From Rhizobium etli 8C-3 (GTDB taxonomy: Bacteria > Pseudomonadota > Alphaproteobacteria > Rhizobiales > Rhizobiaceae), in the NCBI RefSeq assembly GCF_001908375.1, contig NZ_CP017243.1, forward strand, positions 1 to 64,000: a stretch of 64,000 nt of DNA. Reading direction: 5' to 3'. The first letter of the stretch is position 1. The number at the start of each line of letters is the position of its first letter. The translations under genes and the position numbers were made by a program. The notes under the pieces were generated by a model that did no database searches, was not told the DNA's origin, and saw only the letters and a program-made list of their open reading frames with translations. Below, piece by piece: positions 9,279-18,743 of this stretch.

Positions 9279-9700
9279 CGCGGATTAAAAGGCTGAGAAC
9301 AGTCTTCACAGCGGAGATACCTGAAACTCTCGACGACGGGGTTTTGTATGTTTCGCGGGAGTGTCGCGTCGCACTCCACAATTGCGCGTGCGGGTGCGGT
9401 GAGGAAGTATCGACGCCTCTGGTCGCGACCGAATACAAGTTAACTATGCACGGCGACAACGCATCGCTCTGGCCATCGATCGGCAATCACGACTTTGCCT
9501 GTGCTTCGCACTACGTCATCGATCAAGGGATGATAGTTTGGGCCAACAAGATGTCACGGGCTGCAATCGAGGCCGGCCGAGAGAAGGATCGGCTTCTTAA
9601 GCGACCGCCCGCGCCTTCCCCTATTGCAGAAACGATGGGACCAACAGCCGGAGGTCTATTTGGCTGGTTCAAGTCCATCTTCCGAAAGTTCTTCAACTGA
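9275..9700 (+). CDS. DUF6527 family protein (Cys/His-rich)
   Basis: 141 aa, start overlapping the E1 stop (ATGA). It matches the DUF6527 family that accompanies multiubiquitin and E1 genes. Visible conserved-looking residues are C37, C39 and C41 in HNCACGCGEE, and C76 and H79 in FACASHYVI, compatible with a metal site or a catalytic cysteine. The C-terminal tail (about 125-141, GGLFGWFKSIFRKFFN) is amphipathic and basic and could bind membranes. Its biochemical role is not known to me. As the third member of a tightly coupled operon it may serve as conjugation partner, protease or effector; these are inferences. Confidence 0.8.
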   Translation: MTRIKRLRTVFTAEIPETLDDGVLYVSRECRVALHNCACGCGEEVSTPLVATEYKLTMHGDNASLWPSIGNHDFACASHYVIDQGMIVWANKMSRAAIEAGREKDRLLKRPPAPSPIAETMGPTAGGLFGWFKSIFRKFFN

Positions 9701-9708
9701 CAGGCGGC

Positions 9709-9736
9709 GGACGCAGGCGAACAAAGACCTGCGTCC
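9709..9736 (+). terminator. Stem-loop after the ubiquitin-like operon
   Basis: GGACGCAGG (9709-9717) pairs perfectly with CCTGCGTCC (9728-9736) around a 10-nt loop, 9 bp after the DUF6527 stop. It is followed by a modestly T-rich stretch rather than a strong T run, so termination may be partial. Confidence 0.55.
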
Positions 9737-9884
9737 TTCTGACATTTAGTGGCTTGCGGTGACGGGAAGGCGGAAAGTTCTCGCTCGGGCTACCCAATCG
9801 GTCCACCGTCGGGCTCCAGTGATAATGACTCGCGTCGAGAGCCGGCATAGTGCAATCTGGGGTAGGGGGAATCAGGGGTAGGAC

Positions 9885-12572
9885 ATGCATCTCATCTTCG
9901 GCTTGGCAGCAGATGGTCGAGTTTATCCCGACGCGCACGACGCATCCGGAAGTTTGGATGAGGATGTCGTTGGACCCTTGGGTCTGGTTCAGACGCTTGA
10001 AACCCAGCTAGGAATGCTTGCACCGAGCGTTTCGAAGGCGGTGCGCATTTCGACTTATCTCGCAAAGCTCCGTGCTTGCGGTGGCGATCGTTTCTGGGCC
10101 TCGTCATTTTCGAGGGATCCCTGGTCTACGGCCGCCACCCTCCTTGAGTGGCGCGATACGCTGGTGGGCGGTGGCTGGCACGGTACCGCGACCGGTAGCA
10201 ATCGCCTAGACGATCTCGCTGCCGCAGAGGCAGTCGAGCCAACATTGCCGGCGGGCTTGGAAGATCGCGCCATAGCTTTGCTCGACGTCCTTAAGACAAG
10301 GCCTGGCCTAAGAATTCACCAACTCGGTTTGGCAGACCGGCGGGATCTTTTGCCGCCACTGTGGGCACGCATTGTTAAGGCTCTCGAATCCGTCGGGGTC
10401 ACGATCTTCCAACACGAGCAGCCCGACCTGGCGGCAGAGGGCTCTGACCTGCGCATAGTGCAGAGGGTTCTATCAGGGGAGCCCGTCCAGCCACTGGCAG
10501 GCGACGGCACTCTTACAATGGTGGAAGCCGATACGGAGCTCATGGCTGCTGAAACGATCGCCGACTGGTTAGCAGCCTTGCCGTCGGAGGACCTGCGCGG
10601 AAGCGTCATTCTCGCTTCCGACGGCGATACGGCGCTCCTGGACCATGCTTTGCGGGCGAGGGGCATTCCAGCCCTCGGGCTCTCCGCCTCATCACCCTGG
10701 CGTGGAGCACTGCAGGTTCTTCCTCTGGCTTTCGCCGCCGCGTGGCAGCCGTTCGATCCCCGCGCGCTATTAAACCTCTTTCTCCTTCCCAGGCCACCTG
10801 TTGCGGCCTGGGCCGCGCGTCGGCTCGCACGCGCGCTCAGCGAAGAGCCGGGGGTCGGTGGCCGCGTCTGGCGCGAAGCATGGGTCCAAATCGAGGATCG
10901 CCTGCTCGAAATCAATACGCGATCCGACGCGGATACAGCGCGCCGTAAAACCGACACGACGCTTGCGGAATGGCGCGCATGGACGGAGGTCGGGCGCTTT
11001 GCGAGAGGCGAGGGGATGCCACTGTCGGAGGCGTTGGCGATCTGCGGGAGAGTGGCCGCTTGGGCGATGCGTTCGGACGGTGGCGATGGCGACCGCTTGC
11101 TGATGGCAGTTTCGAATGCTGCGGCTGCTGTGTCTGACGCCCTGAGCCGCCTGGAGCTTTCGGTCATTCCCGCCCTCCTTCTCGAGCGGGTTGTCTTGCA
11201 AGTCCTGTCGGAGGGCGTTCCCAATCCGGACCATTTTGCGGAAGCTGGTGCTGTTCGTGCCATCAAGGCGCCAGGAGCATTGTGGTCCTCGGCCCTGCGT
11301 GTCATCTGGTGGAACTTTGTCGGTCCTGGCGAAAAGATTGCCATCACACCATGGGACAATGCCGAGCGTGAAGCGCTCATTGCCAATGGAGTGGAGATCG
11401 ATGCTTCACCAGCGATTGCGCGTCGGATCGAGGCCGCCCATAGCAGTGTCATCCGGCGTTGCCACGGAAACCTCATTCTCGTGCGCCCAGCGCTTGCGCG
11501 CGACGCGCAGACGACCCTTCATCCAATGGCGCATCGTTTGCGGCCTCTGCTGAAAGAAAGCGGGGCGGCGATCACCTTCAAGGCGGAACGGCTGCTGCGT
11601 GAACCCGATGCCATGCTCGCCGGCAGGATACTTCCTCGCCAGCTTGTTGGACGGCAAGTGCAGCCGCCAGCAGGGGTTCCAGTCTGGACAATACCGCCGG
11701 GAACGACACGCCTTACCGACACCCGTCGTGAGAGCGCGACTTCGCTGACACGGATGTTGAACTGTCAATTGAGCTGGTTCGCCCAGGATATTCTCAATCT
11801 TCGGCCGGGTCGTTTTGCAGAAATCCCAGGCACCGACCAGCTCTTCGGAAATCTCGCCCACGAGATCGCCCGCCGGCTGCTCCTTCCGGGCGCACCACCG
11901 GCCGAAGCCGGTATCAGGACGGAAGCAATCAGGCATTTCGAAAGCCTGCTTCCCGAGATCGCAGCTCCGCTCCTCCAGCCCGAACATGCCGGAGAACTCG
12001 CGGCCGCTCGCGAAATGGTGCCACGTGCCTTGGAGGCGCTTGTTCGCCTGCTCCATGCTCAAGGTCTGGAGATCGTCGGGTCGGAGCTCGATCGGGAAGG
12101 TATCCAGGGGCAGCTCCTGCTTCAGGGCAGACTCGACCTCCTGGTTCGTCGCGGCGACCGGATCGCAGTTCTGGACCTCAAATGGACCCGCTCCGAACGG
12201 CGATATAGGGAGGAAGTCGCGTCCGGGCGTGCCATCCAGCTAGCCATCTATCGCGGGCTTTCGGCCAGCGACGGGACGGGTGCTCCGGGAGGCTATTTTC
12301 TGCTGCGCCAGCGACGCATAGTAGCGGGTCCGGGCTCCATTCTGACCGGCAATCCTATTGAAGCGGATATAGATGACCTCGCTACGCTTGGCCATGTGAA
12401 AAACGATTGGCGTCTCTGGCACGATCTCACCACGAAGGGGACTCTGATTGCGGCCGGCTTCCCCGATACAGGTGATCTGCGACCTGCTGGGCTTGCGATT
12501 GATGCAGCGAAAGAACCCTGCCGCTTCTGCAATTTGCGCGGCCTCTGTCGCGTCTACGAGGAGCTTGTTTGA
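9885..12572 (+). CDS. AddB-like nuclease with Fe-S cluster motif
   Basis: 895 aa. The N-terminal two thirds resemble the inactivated helicase half of AddB-type proteins. The C terminus is a PD-(D/E)XK nuclease of the RecB/AddB type: H659 in GNLAHEIARR, D751 in GRLD, D764-L-K766, and Q785 in the IQLAIYRG motif. C627 together with C879, C882 and C888 gives the split four-cysteine arrangement that binds 4Fe-4S in AddB. It is directly followed, with a 1-bp overlap, by an AddA-like helicase-nuclease. The housekeeping addAB pair is expected on the chromosome, so this diverged pair beside restriction genes more likely processes invading DNA; that is inference. Confidence 0.82.
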   Translation: MHLIFGLAADGRVYPDAHDASGSLDEDVVGPLGLVQTLETQLGMLAPSVSKAVRISTYLAKLRACGGDRFWASSFSRDPWSTAATLLEWRDTLVGGGWHGTATGSNRLDDLAAAEAVEPTLPAGLEDRAIALLDVLKTRPGLRIHQLGLADRRDLLPPLWARIVKALESVGVTIFQHEQPDLAAEGSDLRIVQRVLSGEPVQPLAGDGTLTMVEADTELMAAETIADWLAALPSEDLRGSVILASDGDTALLDHALRARGIPALGLSASSPWRGALQVLPLAFAAAWQPFDPRALLNLFLLPRPPVAAWAARRLARALSEEPGVGGRVWREAWVQIEDRLLEINTRSDADTARRKTDTTLAEWRAWTEVGRFARGEGMPLSEALAICGRVAAWAMRSDGGDGDRLLMAVSNAAAAVSDALSRLELSVIPALLLERVVLQVLSEGVPNPDHFAEAGAVRAIKAPGALWSSALRVIWWNFVGPGEKIAITPWDNAEREALIANGVEIDASPAIARRIEAAHSSVIRRCHGNLILVRPALARDAQTTLHPMAHRLRPLLKESGAAITFKAERLLREPDAMLAGRILPRQLVGRQVQPPAGVPVWTIPPGTTRLTDTRRESATSLTRMLNCQLSWFAQDILNLRPGRFAEIPGTDQLFGNLAHEIARRLLLPGAPPAEAGIRTEAIRHFESLLPEIAAPLLQPEHAGELAAAREMVPRALEALVRLLHAQGLEIVGSELDREGIQGQLLLQGRLDLLVRRGDRIAVLDLKWTRSERRYREEVASGRAIQLAIYRGLSASDGTGAPGGYFLLRQRRIVAGPGSILTGNPIEADIDDLATLGHVKNDWRLWHDLTTKGTLIAAGFPDTGDLRPAGLAIDAAKEPCRFCNLRGLCRVYEELV

Positions 12573-15500
12573 TGTCGCGACTGACGACCATTACCGCCGC
12601 CGCTGGCGCCGGAAAGACGACGAGGATCGTCAATGACATCGCCGACGAGGTTCTGGTGCGTACGCCCGAACAGATCCTTGCGACGACGTTCACCATCAAG
12701 GCGGCGGATGAACTTGTCGAACGCGCCCGTGCCAAACTATTTGAGCAAGGCAAGGCGGACGCAGCTGCCCAGTTGCTCGGTGCGCGCTTCGGCACTGTCA
12801 ACGCCGTTTGCAGCCAAATCGTCAGCGAATTTGTCATCGACCTGGGGCGCTCGCCGTCGACCGCTGTCATCGGTGAATCCAACATGTCGCTGGTGTTCAG
12901 CGTGGCCGCGGACGGTGCAATCGCCGCACGTGCCGAGGTCCTGAACGAACTCGCGGACCACTTCGGCTACAATGATCCTCGTGCGCCGGGGACGGGAGAA
13001 CCGCCTGACTGGCGCCGGACTGTGCGCAGTATCGCGACCCTCGCGCGGGCAAATGGAATTGAGGCTGACCAGTTAGCCTCGTCGGCGCAGCGATCAATTG
13101 AGGCCTTTCTGGCATGCTTTCCACCTCCCGCGGCAGACGCCGCGGACCTCGACGCAGCACTGGCCAACGCGTTGAAGGATGCCTTCGAAATGCGCCCGGC
13201 CATCGTGAGCAGCACGGGAGCGGATTCGGTCGAGACGATCAGGGCGGCGCATGAACGCATTTTACGCGGCGAAACGCTCAGTTGGTCGACTTGGGCGCGT
13301 TTGACCAAGGTGAAATGCGCGCCCACCAAGGACGGACAGCCTTATAATCAGGCGTTGATCCATCTTATCGCCGCGGCGGGGCGGCACAGCGAGCATCCGC
13401 GGCTCCGGTTCGAATGCGAGCAGTTCATCACGGAGACGTTTCATTGCGCCGCCGAGGCGTTGACCGCTTACCAGGATTGGAAGGCCGAGCGTGGGCTATT
13501 GGATTTTACGGATCAGGAAGCTCTCGCGCTAGAGATCCTCAAAACACCTCACCTGGCCGCAAGGCTCAAGGAACGTGTCAGCCGTGTCTTCGTCGATGAG
13601 TTCCAGGATTCGAGTCCCTTGCAGCTTGCCGTGTTCACACTTCTTGGGGAGCTGGTCGACGAGAGCACCTGGGTTGGTGATCCGAAGCAGGCCATCTACG
13701 GCTTTCGCGGCGCCGACACCGAGCTGACCCAGGCTGCGTTTCTCGGCGCTGGGGGGAAGCCCGAGGACAATCCGGTCCTGTCCAAATCATGGCGAAGCCG
13801 CAAAAGCCTGGTCGATCTCTTCAATGCCATGTTTACGCCGGTCTTCGAACGGATGGGACTGCCGGCGGCGAAGCACGCGTTTTCGGATGCGGCGCGATCC
13901 GACGCTGGCTTTGACAAGCCTTCAGCAGGATGGTGGTGGCTGATGGGCAAAGTCGACGAGCAGGCACAAGCCCTCGCGGAGGGAATCCGGCAATGTCTGG
14001 CCGAAGCCGACAACTGGCTTGTCGAAGACGACAAGCACGATCACAGGCCAATCACGCCAGGTGACATCGCCATTCTCTGCCGTTCCAATACCGATGTCGG
14101 ACGTTTTGCCCTCGCCCTTAGCCGTGCTGGACTTCCGGTGGCAGTTGAACGATCGGGACTTGCGCGTACACCCCATGTGGAATTCGTGCTCGCCGCTTGT
14201 CGGCGCGTGGCTGACGCGACGGATCGCCTTGCCCTCGCGGAGCTCGCCCGCTTCTTCGCTGATGATGCCGGTTCCAATGCATGGCTGCAGGCTGCTACCT
14301 CTGATGATGCCGACGCAGCGCTCCGGGCAGCCGTGCCGATATCGGATGCGCTTGATAGGCTCGCAGGTCAATTGCTCAATTTCACGCCGGCCGAACTGGT
14401 CGACGCCGTACTCGCGTTGCCAGCACTGTTGAGCCATATCGAGAGCTGGGGCGATACCGCGATGCGCTTCGACGACCTCGAGGCGTTGCGCGGTTTCTCA
14501 CGCGCCTATGAGGAAGAGTGCGCTGCATCCGGCTCGCCTGCGACCCTGCAGGGGCTGCTGCTTGCGCTCGACGGAGCGGAGCCGAAGCGCCCCCCAAGCC
14601 TTGCCAGTGATGCGATCCAGGTCATGACCTATCACGGATCGAAAGGCCTTGAATGGCCAATGACGATCTTGACCGGACTTGCCTGGGAATCGAAGGCGCG
14701 GCTGTTCGAGCCGGTCGCCGAGACGACCGGCGAGCTTGATTGGCGCAACCCTCTGGCGGAGCGGTGGATTCGCTTCTGGCCGTGGCCGTATGGTCAGAGT
14801 GGAAAAGGCGGCACGATCGATGTTGAGGTAGCGAACTCAGAGACGGGGCGGCGTGCTTTGCAACGCGCTGTCGAGGAAGACACCAGGCTTCTCTATGTTG
14901 GCGCCACGCGAGCCCGCGACTATCTGATCTTTGCTCCGCCGGCGAAAGGCCCGCTCAATTGGCTGAGCCTGCTCAATGCGCCGGAGGCCGCAGCGCATGT
15001 CGTTCCTCCCCAGAACGACGATAACCAGCTTGGGGTTGGGAACCAGAATTTCACAGTCAATGTGAAGGCGCTTGCGACGAGTGGCGAATTGACGGAGCGT
15101 GGCAGGCTGCCCACCTACGTGCGAGCGCGAACGACCGAGCCGCAGGTCCGTCCGCCCTTGTTTCTGAAACCAAGCGAGGCGGTAGGTGGAAGCTGGAAGG
15201 TCGTCGAAAGGGTTGACCTTGGCGGAAGGCTCCCGATACACGGGATCGCCGACATTGCAGCGCTAGGCGAAGCGCTCCATTCCATCATCGGCTATGATGA
15301 TCCAGACCGCGACCGAAGTCAGCGCCTTGCCGACGCGTCGTCTATCCTGACGCGTTGGAACGTGATTGGCTTCAAAGCAGATGATGCGCTTATCGCCAGT
15401 GACCGACTAGCAACCTGGCGCCGCGGCCGATGGCCGGTGACCAGGTGCATTGCTGAAGTGCCCGTCACGTCACCCGCAGCCGATCAGCTTCTCAAGGGCC

Positions 15501-15730
15501 GTATTGATATGCTGGTCGAAACCGGGATTGATTTCGCTATTATCGACCACAAGAGCTTTCCCGGCCGTTTCGAGCTTTGGGAAGAACGAGCCGTTGGCCA
15601 CGCGCCGCAACTTGCTGCCTATGCAGGTGCGGTGGAATCAATCACCGGACGGCGTTGCTCTGAACTCTGGATCCATATGCCCGTAGTTGGCACAATGTTC
15701 CGATTGGCTCCAGTGACGCGCGATCCCTGA
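12572..15730 (+). CDS. AddA/UvrD-like helicase-nuclease
   Basis: 1052 aa from the ATG at 12572, which shares its first base with the stop of the upstream gene (TGATG); a TTG one codon earlier is less likely. SF1 helicase motifs are visible: Walker A AAAGAGKTTR (about 9-18), FTIKAADELVERA, DEFQD (about 342-346), GDPKQAIYGFRGAD, VMTYHGSKGLEW and LLYVGATRARD. The C terminus adds a PD-(D/E)XK nuclease with D979 in GRIDML, D992-H-K994 and QLAAYAGAV. This is the AddA layout. With the AddB-like partner it should form a dual-nuclease, DNA-unwinding complex. Confidence 0.88.
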   Translation: MSRLTTITAAAGAGKTTRIVNDIADEVLVRTPEQILATTFTIKAADELVERARAKLFEQGKADAAAQLLGARFGTVNAVCSQIVSEFVIDLGRSPSTAVIGESNMSLVFSVAADGAIAARAEVLNELADHFGYNDPRAPGTGEPPDWRRTVRSIATLARANGIEADQLASSAQRSIEAFLACFPPPAADAADLDAALANALKDAFEMRPAIVSSTGADSVETIRAAHERILRGETLSWSTWARLTKVKCAPTKDGQPYNQALIHLIAAAGRHSEHPRLRFECEQFITETFHCAAEALTAYQDWKAERGLLDFTDQEALALEILKTPHLAARLKERVSRVFVDEFQDSSPLQLAVFTLLGELVDESTWVGDPKQAIYGFRGADTELTQAAFLGAGGKPEDNPVLSKSWRSRKSLVDLFNAMFTPVFERMGLPAAKHAFSDAARSDAGFDKPSAGWWWLMGKVDEQAQALAEGIRQCLAEADNWLVEDDKHDHRPITPGDIAILCRSNTDVGRFALALSRAGLPVAVERSGLARTPHVEFVLAACRRVADATDRLALAELARFFADDAGSNAWLQAATSDDADAALRAAVPISDALDRLAGQLLNFTPAELVDAVLALPALLSHIESWGDTAMRFDDLEALRGFSRAYEEECAASGSPATLQGLLLALDGAEPKRPPSLASDAIQVMTYHGSKGLEWPMTILTGLAWESKARLFEPVAETTGELDWRNPLAERWIRFWPWPYGQSGKGGTIDVEVANSETGRRALQRAVEEDTRLLYVGATRARDYLIFAPPAKGPLNWLSLLNAPEAAAHVVPPQNDDNQLGVGNQNFTVNVKALATSGELTERGRLPTYVRARTTEPQVRPPLFLKPSEAVGGSWKVVERVDLGGRLPIHGIADIAALGEALHSIIGYDDPDRDRSQRLADASSILTRWNVIGFKADDALIASDRLATWRRGRWPVTRCIAEVPVTSPAADQLLKGRIDMLVETGIDFAIIDHKSFPGRFELWEERAVGHAPQLAAYAGAVESITGRRCSELWIHMPVVGTMFRLAPVTRDP

Positions 15731-15740
15731 AACATAAGCC

Positions 15741-16346
15741 ATGGCCGCCGGCGCAACGCCGGCCAATCTCCTCGAAAGTGTTGAGGTTAAGGTGCAGCAA
15801 CTTAACGACGTTTTTTGTCAGGCTACGGCTTCCATCGGAGGCCTCTACTTTCATCTACCAGTCCATGGAAGCGATCCCAAATTTCGCGAACGCGTATATT
15901 GCTATGAATTATATCACCAACTTCGGCAGATCTGGCCGTCGGACACTGCGTTCGTGTTGAACGGTGAAGTAGACAAACAAGGACACGCTCTGATCAAGGC
16001 AACCGGCGCCCGTCTCGCGTCGCCGGATCTGCTTGTTCACATCCCCGGATCGATGGACAACAATCATGCCATCATTGAGGTGAAACCTGGTTCTGCGCGG
16101 CTTGGCGGCATATGTAAGGATATTCTAACGCTATCTGAATACTGTCGCCTCGTAGGCTACCATCGCGCTATTTACCTGTTCTATGGCGAACTTCCAGAAC
16201 GTCTGATCACCCAAGCGATCGAGATTGTCACAAAAGTCAACGGGCCGATCACTCCCATAGAGTTGTGGTTCCACCCTCAACCCGGAACACCGGCCGAGCT
16301 AGTCGGCACATTGATTCACGGTGACTCTGCGTCCAAGGGCTTTTGA
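15741..16346 (+). CDS. Small PD-(D/E)XK-like protein of unknown function
   Basis: 201 aa, beginning 11 bp after the helicase stop and so in the same operon. The pattern E (RVYCYELYHQLR, about 51-62), P-D (ASPDLLVHIPG) and E-x-K (AIIEVKPG, about 110-120) fits a minimal PD-(D/E)XK nuclease core. No additional DNA-binding domain is visible. It may be an accessory nuclease of the AddAB-like module, or an inactive relative. I do not recognise a named family. Confidence 0.65.
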   Translation: MAAGATPANLLESVEVKVQQLNDVFCQATASIGGLYFHLPVHGSDPKFRERVYCYELYHQLRQIWPSDTAFVLNGEVDKQGHALIKATGARLASPDLLVHIPGSMDNNHAIIEVKPGSARLGGICKDILTLSEYCRLVGYHRAIYLFYGELPERLITQAIEIVTKVNGPITPIELWFHPQPGTPAELVGTLIHGDSASKGF

Positions 16347-16431
16347 AATGCCTGGGCGCGCTAACGCGTAGGGGAGTTGACTAATCTTGTCCTGAAAGGG
16401 AACAAGCAGATTATCACACGGGGCTTTATGC

Positions 16432-18252
16432 ATGAACAAACAGATCGATCCGCAAGACCGAAACATTAAATCTCTTTTCCAAGACTTTTACCGCGTTCCC
16501 GATTATCAGCGGGAGTACGTTTGGGGTGAGACGGACCCTCGCGGTGAGGGTGGCGAAGAGGTCGAACAATTTCTGAGCGACATCTACAGCGAGTACCAGA
16601 ATGCCAGTAAGAACGACGCGCCTGAGTATTTCATCGGGACCGTTGTTGTTTGTCGCGAGGCCGGCGATGTTTTCGACCTCATCGACGGTCAGCAGCGAAC
16701 TACAACCGCCTATCTCACATTATGCGCGCTCCGCGATAAGCTGGTCGCTTTAAAGGCAGATGTTCCAGAGGAACTTCCCGGACAGATAATTTACAGCTCC
16801 ACCAACTGGCAGGGCGAGACAACGCAAAGTCTAAGGCTCGACCTTCAATACGAAGATGCGGGCGACGTCCTAAGAAGGTATGCGGAAGGTGCAGGCACCG
16901 ACGCCCCCAGCGATGGAACGAGGTCAATCCGAAATCTCTACAATGCATATCTGACAATCAAGGAATTTATTGAGACCACGCTTAAAAACGATCCAGCCGA
17001 AGTACGCCGTTTCTACGGCTACTTCACCAACAAGGTGAAGATCATCCGGATCGAAACTCCGACCGTAGCCGTGGCGTTGAAAATATTTGAGACGATCAAT
17101 GATCGTGGCGTCGGCCTCGACGCCATGGACTTGCTCAAGAACCTCCTTTTCATGAACGCAAAAGGTGAGGAGTTTAGCAAGCTGAAAGCTGTGTGGAAAC
17201 AGCTCACCGATGCTATCTATCAGGCGAACGAAAAGCCGCTACGGTTCTTGAGGTACTATCTGCTTGCGGCGCATGACGTAGACGGAAGGCTTCGTGAAGA
17301 CGCGATCTACGATTGGTTTCGGAAGAACGCGGAGCAAACCAATCACGAAAAAAAACCGCTCGCTTTTGCCGGAAAGCTGCTTGACGCTGCCAAGGCGTAT
17401 GCTCACTTCGCGAAGGGACAGAACGTCGCTGGCGAAGAAGAGGCAGGAATCATCAACACCCGTCTGCTCGGAGGAAAGTCCATAAAGCAGCACTTTATTC
17501 TCCTGCTTGCTGGTCGCTCCCTGTCCCCTGCGAATTTCAGCAAACTTGCCGACGATCTGGAGAAAACCATGTTCGTTTGGCTACTGACCGGCACGTCAGG
17601 TAAAGAGTATGAGAGACGTATTATCGAAGCTGCGCATCAGCTCAACAAAATCTCTGATGCGCAGCTTGAACTGTTTTTGGAGAAAACCTTGCGTGCCGAG
17701 CGTCAAACGCTGGCCCTTGAATTCCGGAGGACGTTGCTTGGTTTGAAGACCTGGCAGCTCCGCGGCTTCCGTCTCCGCTATCTACTGGCAAAGCTCACGC
17801 AGTATATCGACCTGCAGGCATACGGCTCGAGTGCATCGCGCGACCGCCTGTCCGACTACACGGCCGGCGGCAACGACATTGAGCACATCTTGGCATCGAA
17901 TGCTTCTTTCGAGGCTATGGAAGAGTTTGGCGAGGGTGCCGCCGATATTCATATTCGCCAGTGTCTCGGCAACCTGTTACTCATCGAGAAAGCGATCAAC
18001 AGGGCGCTTCAGAACGGCCGGTATTCCGGAAAAATCGTAGCGTATGAGCAGTCGAAATTTCTGCTAACGAAGTGTCAGGCGGATGCTGCAGCGCACGAGG
18101 TGGGCAAGGACGACAGGATTACGGCAACCGTGCGCAAGCTTGAAAGCTGGCAAACTTGGAATGCGGTAGCTGTCACAGAGCGTCAGGAGTTTCTGAGTAA
18201 ACTGGCGGAGGTCGTCTGGGATATCCCAATGCCTTCAGCATCAAGCAACTGA
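16432..18252 (+). CDS. DUF262/DUF1524 protein (GmrSD-type restriction)
   Basis: 606 aa. The N-terminal DUF262 domain (ParB/Srx-like NTPase) shows VPDYQREYVW (22-31) and DLIDGQQRTTT (about 82-92). The C-terminal DUF1524 domain is of the His-Me finger type: NDIEHILAS around H485 and CLGNLLLIEKAINRALQNGRY. This fused arrangement matches the GmrSD type IV enzymes, some of which cut phage DNA carrying modified bases. It starts 86 bp after the previous gene and probably belongs to the same operon. Target and nucleotide are not predictable from sequence. Confidence 0.85.
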   Translation: MNKQIDPQDRNIKSLFQDFYRVPDYQREYVWGETDPRGEGGEEVEQFLSDIYSEYQNASKNDAPEYFIGTVVVCREAGDVFDLIDGQQRTTTAYLTLCALRDKLVALKADVPEELPGQIIYSSTNWQGETTQSLRLDLQYEDAGDVLRRYAEGAGTDAPSDGTRSIRNLYNAYLTIKEFIETTLKNDPAEVRRFYGYFTNKVKIIRIETPTVAVALKIFETINDRGVGLDAMDLLKNLLFMNAKGEEFSKLKAVWKQLTDAIYQANEKPLRFLRYYLLAAHDVDGRLREDAIYDWFRKNAEQTNHEKKPLAFAGKLLDAAKAYAHFAKGQNVAGEEEAGIINTRLLGGKSIKQHFILLLAGRSLSPANFSKLADDLEKTMFVWLLTGTSGKEYERRIIEAAHQLNKISDAQLELFLEKTLRAERQTLALEFRRTLLGLKTWQLRGFRLRYLLAKLTQYIDLQAYGSSASRDRLSDYTAGGNDIEHILASNASFEAMEEFGEGAADIHIRQCLGNLLLIEKAINRALQNGRYSGKIVAYEQSKFLLTKCQADAAAHEVGKDDRITATVRKLESWQTWNAVAVTERQEFLSKLAEVVWDIPMPSASSN

Positions 18253-18743
18253 CAAGGAGTACCAGCGGCTGCACGAAGGGTTATGCGCGGACTACCTGAC
18301 ACGACTAAGGTGCTGAGCCAGCGCAGGTAACCACATGCGATAAAGCGCTTCGAGCCCCACCTGCAGTGCGGGCCGGCCCGTCAAAAACGTCCGGGTTGAA
18401 TATCGCTCCGTGGGACTCTGTATGGAAATCGTTAGGGCTGCTTGATTACAGGCCGCATCTCTATCGAGATCTGCAGATCTCGACCGTCACGCCAAGACCG
18501 GTTGGTCCGTCTCCGGGCCCAAAGGGTGCCTGGTCTCCAATTCCAAGATCAGCCGTTCGTTTCAGTAATCTCTGTCTGTTTCTATAGGTTCATTACGCCC
18601 GTATGCTTCCGTCAGTGAATGGCAGTTTGTTCAGCCAGATGGAACCCTTGAGGTCCCGCCTAGTCATTGGTCTCCATTGCGCACTCATTCGAGTCACCCA
18701 GCGTGGATGTTGGTTTGATTCCTCGTCCCGAAATAGCGCCTGC
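18253..18743. other. Convergent intergenic region, nothing recognised
   Basis: About 490 bp between the convergent GmrSD-like gene and the DUF6883 gene. No clear frame, RNA gene or strong terminator was seen. Confidence 0.4.

Noticed and set aside
10316..11476. Minus-strand frame of 386 codons
   Set aside because: Antisense shadow of the AddB-like gene; Arg/Ser-rich composition typical of shadow frames in GC-rich DNA.
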